NCBI GenBank assembly: GCA_907163375.1
Contig: CAJQUW010001464.1
Coordinates: 221,965-285,964, forward strand
DNA length: 64,000 bases
Source of the DNA: Prostheceraeus crozeri
Taxonomy: Eukaryota > Platyhelminthes > Polycladida > Euryleptidae
Reading direction: 5' to 3'
Each line of letters starts with the position of its first letter. Position 1 is the stretch's first letter. A program made the translations under genes and the position numbers. The notes under the pieces were generated by a model. That model did no database searches. It had not been told where the DNA came from and was given only the letters and a program-made list of their open reading frames with translations. Shown piece after piece: positions 57,660 to 64,000 of the stretch.

Positions 57660-58607
57660 CGTGAGAAGTGAAATGAGAAATTGCAAAGTAATGCAATAAT
57701 GCAATGGTAATGATTTATCGCAGGATCAGCTTCAAAGTGTTGTCTCAATGAGAGCAGAAATAATTTAGCAAGGAAACATTCGATGAAAATTTAAACGTGC
57801 AGAAAGGGCAACAAGAATTCAAAGCAACGACTGAATATTGACTTCCCGAAATAAATCCATAACCGTACGTCAGATTCATTAAAAATAGTTTTTGCAGTTC
57901 CTCTCATGGTTGCAGTGAATGGACTATTCGATTGCTTTAATTAGATCAGCGAAAGGCATTTTTTATCTTTTCCTAACAGCTGAAAGATTTATAGAATGTC
58001 TGATGTCTGTCTACAACTCCTGAAATAGTTCAAGGACTTGTGCAATTTAAAAGTTTTGCAGAACGGACGAAGAAATTGCAGTTACAAACTGGACATGTTT
58101 TTGGGCGTGCGGCGTAGGCCACAGCCTTTACTGGTGAAGATGTGAAAGTTGCAAATGCAGCCATTAGTACAAGGCTGGTCAGCCCAACGTCTAGCAAGGA
58201 CATGCAAGCGTTCTGAATTTCCCTTTACTAATGTCGAACATGACTGGCCAACAAAAAATCATATGACAAAAGACAAAAGCCATGTAAGCCTGCTAAATAC
58301 CGGGACTACAATTGCCGTTCAACATCAAATTTTTTACAAACGACATAGCACAGCAACAACGATTATACAAGCTATCAAACGGCAAACTCCAATTCAAATC
58401 ACAGGAGAAAAGAACACTCAAAATTTTCAAGTACTCAACATTCTTAACAGTAAAATTATCAATGAAAATGGGCAAACATGGCGGACGAAAGTTTTTGCAT
58501 GACATGGTAAGACATTTCGTCTTATCAGCATTAACAACAAGGTTATTCTTTTCGACCCGATAACAAAACTATCGATAGAGAGTTGAAAATTGTCAACAGC
58601 ATTCACA
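57660..58607. other. No gene recognised
   Basis: Frames near 58.15-58.56 kb match nothing I know. Confidence 0.4.
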
Positions 58608-59870
58608 TTACCGAGATGATTTAGGGTGACATCGCAGACTTAGCGAGATTACGTGTTCCTTTTGCACACACAGTGCAGGCTTTTCTCTCTTAATGAAAAG
58701 AGCCTCCAAGACCTTCAGTTCTCTGACAGATCTGACCCGTCTGACAATTTTAAATCCATTTCGAGGATCTGCATGCGGATGTGCGCAGAAGGAGGTGTCT
58801 TGTGATGGCTGAGGTACCTGGCTTTCTTTTATTGTCCAAATACCATTTTGGCACATGCTCCTTTATTCGGTCGCCCAGTCTCCGTTTCGTCCTACCAATG
58901 TAGTTGTCACCGCAACTATAGCAAAATCTGTAAATGACGCTTGAGGTGGCAGGCATCAGAACGGGGTCCTTGAGCGACTTTGACAGAGCAGGCGCTGTGG
59001 AGAACATCACCATGATGTCAGCTGCATTGAATGCATTATTGATTGCCATTTTAATCTCTTCTTGTGATTAGCTGATTGCTCACCGAGAAAAGGGATTTTG
59101 ATGTATACCTTCCTCTTATCTGGACCTTCTGTGACCTCTTTATCTTTGGCTTTCATATATTTATCCACGAAATTTGCAGGGTAACCATTTTGCCAGAGTG
59201 TCTTGCGCAAGAATTGGACCTCTTTGTCAATCATATCGCTTGAGCAAATCATCCTTGCTCTGTGAAACAGACACTTCACCAGGCCAACTTTGTAGTGCAG
59301 TGGCACGAAACTCCGAAAATGTGCGTAAAGCCCCGTCCAAATTTCCTTGCGATAGACTGATGTTCGGATTTCACCTCCTACCGAACGTTGGACCAATACA
59401 TCCAAAGAGGCCAACTGATCACTTGCTTCTGTTTCCAAAGTTACCTGTATGTTTGGATGGAAACGGTTGAAGGCTCTCAACACTTTCTCTATGCGAGAAA
59501 AATCTTTTGCCAGTATGAATGTGTCTTCCACAAAGCGAGTATAAAATTCGCAGGTTTCAGAAATAAGGTCAAGATATTGACTCTCCATGTATGCCATAAA
59601 TATGCAATCCTCATAAACATCATAAAATCCTGCAACTCAGGGGACTGCCCATACAGAGGCCATCCACTTGACGAGAATTCCTCTCGCTAAAAATAAATGG
59701 CACATTCTCAGTGCAGAGATTCAAAAGCTTTTCCAACTCCTCTGTCGATATTGGCAAATAAATACCATGGTTACACACGGTTTGAATTATAACTTCAATA
59801 GTGTAATGAACTTTGATTCTTAGACAGTCATGTTCTTATTGTTTATGCATTGCAAGGTTGTCGAGATATC
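58608..59870 (-). pseudogene. Penelope-like element: reverse transcriptase and GIY-YIG endonuclease
   Basis: The minus strand reads PISTEELEKLLNLCTENVPF and VDGLCMGSP (the RT motif usually GVAMGSPLSP), then after a frame change FYTRFVEDTFILAKD (the YVDD-type motif, here VEDT), VTLETEASDQLASLDVLVQR, and VGLVKCLFHRARMICSS. A second frame carries VIYRFCYSCGDNYIGRTKRR, EHVPKWYLDN and SAITRHLL, the GIY-YIG endonuclease. A third ends VLEALFIKREKPALCVQKEH. These are the two diagnostic domains of Penelope-like elements in the right order. The 5' half of the RT is missing, and three frame changes plus the altered catalytic box show it is dead. Confidence 0.85.
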
Positions 59871-59931
59871 CATGCCGGTCGTGCATAATTCTTTTGGTAA
59901 TCCAAATGCTGGACATGTACGGACATGAATT

Positions 59932-60168
59932 TTAGTCAGTTCTTAAATAAATAACTTTATAAATATTCGTCAAAGGCACAGCAAGTATAACGGCAATCGA
60001 GCGAAAGAAGAATCCTGGGAAACCATCTGGACCAATCGAGTTCGCCTTACATTGTTTAATCATAAGAGCAACCTGCAATGGACATACTCGTACTAAAGGG
60101 AAGTTTGGAGAAATCGGCGGACGATCCTCAGAAAACAAATGCAAATCCGGATTTGAGATTGCAGACAC
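59932..60168 (-). pseudogene. LINE reverse-transcriptase N-terminal fragment
   Basis: Encodes ALMIKQCKANSIGPDGFPGF then FFRSIAVILAVPLTNIYKVI, the first RT block of Jockey/CR1-type LINEs (K...S.GPDG.P..F...A..LA.PL..I.). Only about 75 codons remain, abutting the Penelope-like piece. Confidence 0.7.
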
Positions 60169-61373
60169 AAAAATTGATCATTGAGAGCTATAGCAGAGGT
60201 ACCACCAGTACCTAAATATTGCCAACCACTGGAAGTCGCAATCGCTTAGGTGACGTTATCAAGAGAATACATCTAGATTCACTGCTTCCTTTAAATTTAA
60301 AAGGATTTTGATAAAACAGGTACAAGATATCGTCCAAAGAAACCAAAGAAATCCGACATCTTTTGTTTTAAGCTAGCTAGACTTAGAATGCACAGTAGCT
60401 GTTTGTTGACGGTTTGATTTTTTCAGTCGCTCGTCCATACGCCGATTGCTAGATCGTTAGAAGGAGCTCATTACTGATACATGCAACAATTGTAGATTCA
60501 TGTCGCGAGGCGATTTATTGTAATTCAACGTAGCAAAGTGCGTCAAGGTAACAAAAATAGAAAAAGCAAGCTAACGACTACTTAATTTTTAAAAGGCGCA
60601 AAATATGATTTAAAAGAAAATTATTATATCCTTAAATCTCTAAAAATTTAAAAAGACTCACTAGAAGGACACAACGGCTCTTCTCTTCTCATGTGGGATG
60701 AATTGGCGTGTAAGTCGTTCTGTTCAAAATTATGTTTGTCACTTATATATTGAAAAGATTCTAGTTAACAGTCTGCCCATTCAGATGATAAGCGGACAGG
60801 TCTGTTTCCAATCAAAATTTCAGATCTAGCTAACACAGCGGGATTAAGCTATCTAAAATCTACCAGGTGTGTAAGACAATTAATATTAATTCCGTAAGCT
60901 AAAACGTGAAATGAAATTTACAAACTATGCATACAAATTATTTGACTATTCTTAATGAGGTCATCAACAGGAACTTGCTCAGGACGATCACGCTTCGATC
61001 GCTAAATCCTGGACGCTCAAACCCGACCAAGCGCGATCCTGTACATTAAAGATGCACAGCCTCAAAAATTAAATCTATAGTAGAGAAAAGTAAGCATCTA
61101 CGAAAAAAATAGAGTCGCTATTGACTGAAATGTAACTCAGGCATTTGAAAGAAGTATAGAGTCCAGCCATTAGAGGTCAAGAGACGGGGACATAATCCAC
61201 CTTCAACTGAAGACGTGCTGCAAAATAAATTCAACGTAGCAAAGTGCGTCAAGGTAGCAAAAATAAAAAAAAAACAAGCTAGCAACTAGTTAATTTTCGA
61301 AAGTGTTTTTTGAATATAGAGATATGAGGTAACCGTGAATATTCACAAAGTGCACTGTTACGCTGCCAGTGAC
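60169..61373. repeat. No gene; 60-70-bp direct repeat pair
   Basis: 60532-60590 and 61228-61298 share AATTCAACGTAGCAAAGTGC, then GTCAAGGTA and CAAGCTA. They lie 700 bp apart just left of the palindrome at 61.4 kb and could be remnants of a terminal repeat. Confidence 0.6.
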
Positions 61374-61635
61374 AGTGCTTCATGTTATAACGAATCCTGG
61401 ACAGTACCACCGCAAAAATCAAAACTATAACAGTACGCGAGGCGCCTTTCGACCGAATCGCTCGGACATCATCAGGCGTATGATTATACATGAATAAATC
61501 ATACGCCTGATGATGTCCGAGCGATTCGGTCGAAAGGCGCCTCGCGTACTGTTATAATTTTGATTTTTACGGTGGTACTGTCCAGGATTCATTATAATTT
61601 ACAATGACCACGCTGAATGAGTAGTGCTTCATGTT
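61374..61635. repeat. Near-perfect palindrome flanked by a 13-bp direct repeat
   Basis: Arms 61385-61485 and 61497-61597 match at 98 of 101 positions around an 11-base loop. AGTGCTTCATGTT stands at 61374-61386 and 61623-61635. Each arm, read outward from the loop, contains CTGATGATGTCCGAGCGATT then CGGTCGAAAGGCGCC. No coding sequence. Confidence 0.95.
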
Positions 61636-63800
61636 GCTAACCACTTTAAGCGGCCACCGTTCAGGCGCCGTTGTCATGAAAACACATATCCATGACGTTC
61701 TGTTGTTTTCAATCAATGTCCATGATCGTTCTACTCCTTTTCTATCATAGACTTTCGGATTCTTATGCCACGAGCCTCTTACTTCTGCATGTTTCACAAA
61801 AGCATTCTTTTTTAGATCTAGCAACATGTAGATTTGGTCCTACTCGAGTAGCAAAAGCGATCATCAACAAATAGCCATTGTCCTTTTTTAATCCCACTGA
61901 TTGAAACAAAACGAAATTCGTGTTTCTGTGTCTTGAACATGCCCGATTAGAATAAACTTTCACAAGAATGATACTTTTTGCCAATTGAGGATCGCAAAGC
62001 AGCTCCCTTCTATCTCACTATAAAAGTGAAACAATTTCGCTCGACTTTCCTGCCGACGGGACCAAGGGTAAAACAGTACAATTTACAATTTTGGTTGAAG
62101 CAGAATAGGGGTTGCTCTTCGATGCTCAGTGAGTAAAATTGAAAACAGCCTTCCGTTTGCCGCTATACACTAGATGATAATTTCGTGTTTTTATCCCTTG
62201 ACTGAATTGTAAAATGTTAGTAAATTAAGAATTCCCCTTCTGTGCCTTTGCGGCCCGTAGATGTTATCAGACGTCGAAGATATGTTGACATGGAATGGAG
62301 AGAAAAACTTTGTCATTCTCATGGAATATTGAAAGATGTTGTTTATAAACTATTCTTGATTGCCTTCAAATGAATGTAAGAAGCAATGAGCTCCATTCTT
62401 TGTAATTCTATTTTCTTTGCAAGGTAAAGAAGACTATTGGAATTTGTCTTCAGATAATGTGAAAAAGTTTTGGTGCACCACGTTTCAGATTATTTGCCGA
62501 CTTAAAGACGAGAAATTTTTCTGTACACAGCCTCATCAAACAGAGAGACAAACTCAAATTTCAAAATGTAAATTGAGGAATCGTAGATGTCTGATAGCGT
62601 TCAGATTAGTTAATATCAGCAATCTATTACTTGTGTACTTTTTCATTTAGCAGAGAAGTTTTTCCGCCACCTTTTTATGCATTATCGAGTTGATCTGTCT
62701 GCTAGACAAATAAAGAACATTAAGACTTGCTACCTTTTGTTTCTTGTACGAAACCTATGTACGTGTAATGTAAATGAACCAACGAGATGTATTGTTGTAA
62801 GGTGCACATCTTGAGGAACATGATCAAAACAAAGATAAAGATCGTCATGCTTTGCAACAATTTTTGTGGTGAAATGTAAATGATTTGCAAGAACACATTT
62901 GCCAGTGATCTTTCGCTTCAATTCCTAATAAAATGAATTTATACATTTCCACACACCTTCAGTTCTCATTGAATTTCAAAGGGATCTATTCAATTAATTT
63001 CTAAATAAAACGCTAAAGTAAATATTAAACACTGCTTGTAAAGTCCTAGTCGAACTTGTGTACAAGAGGATGCTGCTCGAAAAAGGATATCATGATGGGG
63101 AGCGGCGCGTCCTAAAAACGCAAAAATAAAATTTAATTTACCATATCAGTGATTTTAGTTTGATCACTTTTTGTTTTATAACTTAACGCCGTAATCAAGC
63201 GCTACATATTATAGTTTCAAATACTCAAGTATCAAAATTAGCTATGTCCAAGGACTAAACTTTCCTTCCGTTAAATTATTGTTATTGGCGTTTGCGTCTT
63301 TGGAATTTTGCCAAAAATGAATTTTAAAGTATTTGAAAAAAACCTTAAAAACGAATTATTTAAAAAAAGAACGCTGTAATTTGTTGTAAATGAAATTCAA
63401 GTGAATAAAGAAGTTTCAAATTTTGCTCATTTTTGGCTGATTAAATAAATACATGTACAGCCTATTAGTATCTATTTATGCAACCAGTGCATTATTATGT
63501 AAATATATTAATTGCTAAATATAGATTGCTATGGACGCGTCACGGGAATTCCCTCATTTTCCAAATAAGGTATATGTGACTTTTTCACATTCTGAAAATC
63601 ATCTTTGATATAATTCCATATCAGTCTCAAAACAACTTTTGCTTGTTCAAATATTTTATTCAATCCAAATGGTGTAGTTCAATGATATATTCGAATATTT
63701 TGAAGAGATATGTACTATGATGAGCCATGGAAAATATAATGAGGCTAATGCGACGCTTATGACATTATGATGCGAGTCGAAGCGAATAGAAGTAGTGTCA
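61636..63800. other. No gene recognised
   Basis: AT-rich; nothing assignable. Confidence 0.4.
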
Positions 63801-63974
63801 CTTAGTGTCATAGTAGAATTCAAATCTACAGTACTATAGTTTTTTCGCGCCACGGGTCCCCTGGTTGGTAACGGGACCCGTGACCTTGGACACGTCCCGT
63901 TGCTAAGCAACCAGGGGACCCGTGGCGCGAAAAAACTATAGTACTGTAGATTTGAATTCTACTATGACACTAAG
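63801..63974. repeat. Perfect palindrome, 67-bp arms
   Basis: CTTAGTGTCATAGTAGAATT... at 63801-63867 is exactly mirrored at 63908-63974. The 40-base spacer has AACGGGAC mirrored by GTCCCGTT. It probably belongs to an element continuing past the window edge, where CCTCGTAGGGAACGGGTC follows. Confidence 0.95.
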
Positions 63975-64000
63975 TCAGGTCCCCTCGTAGGGAACGGGTC

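Noticed and set aside
61497-61560. Hammerhead ribozyme
   Set aside because: CTGATGA and GAAA are spaced plausibly with a partly paired stem II, but the position after GAAA would face G against G, and the strands that should form stem I do not pair. Recorded only as a pattern.

Overview
The window looks like intergenic DNA from a metazoan nuclear genome, most likely a marine invertebrate. It is AT-rich and has no operon-like gene packing. I recognise no host gene, rRNA or canonical tRNA. Every coding stretch I can assign comes from a transposable element, and almost all are broken. The mix is very broad: Penelope-like elements, non-LTR retrotransposons, hAT, Tc1/mariner, piggyBac, P/THAP, PIF/Harbinger-like and CACTA-like elements, a Crypton-type tyrosine recombinase, and a DDE-type element I cannot assign. 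I cannot name the species.

Layout. 0.8-1.6 kb: two Penelope-like 3' tails pointing away from each other. 2.1-4.7 kb: two inverted copies of a 0.52-kb MITE (target duplications about 8-9 bp), one sitting in the reading frame of a hAT transposase relic. 5.4-6.4 kb: a repeat with nuclear-receptor-like half-sites and a TA-flanked MITE. 8.0-8.5 kb: LINE tail. 9.5-10.4 kb: 26-bp minisatellite that is open in all three minus-strand frames. 13.4-15.8 kb: third 0.5-kb MITE, a piggyBac-type MITE and a piggyBac transposase end. 20.3-23.9 kb: P/THAP transposase relic facing an intact tyrosine-recombinase ORF, bounded by 125-bp direct repeats differing at one base. 23.95-25.1 kb: internally deleted Tc1 element. 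26.15-28.95 kb: CACTA-like transposon interrupted by a 1,380-bp Harbinger-like element. 29.5-31.9 kb: inverted duplications and a large palindrome. 33-37.4 kb: mariner-type relic and a nearly full LINE. 38.7-40.8 kb: 2.1-kb element with perfect 34-bp inverted ends. 43.5-47.8 kb: complete 4.3-kb transposon with a three-exon transposase gene. 48.3-57.7 kb: hAT-type MITEs with perfect 8-bp target duplications, one carrying a nested foldback element. 58.6-60.2 kb: Penelope-like and LINE pieces. 61.4-61.6 and 63.8-64.0 kb: long near-perfect palindromes.

The elements form a nested insertion record, not a pathway. The two most interesting objects are the P/THAP plus tyrosine-recombinase segment at 20.3-23.9 kb and the 4-bp-TSD transposon at 43.5-47.8 kb. 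Family names rest on motifs read by eye; no database search was run. Many open frames in the window lack an ATG or are shadows and were left out.
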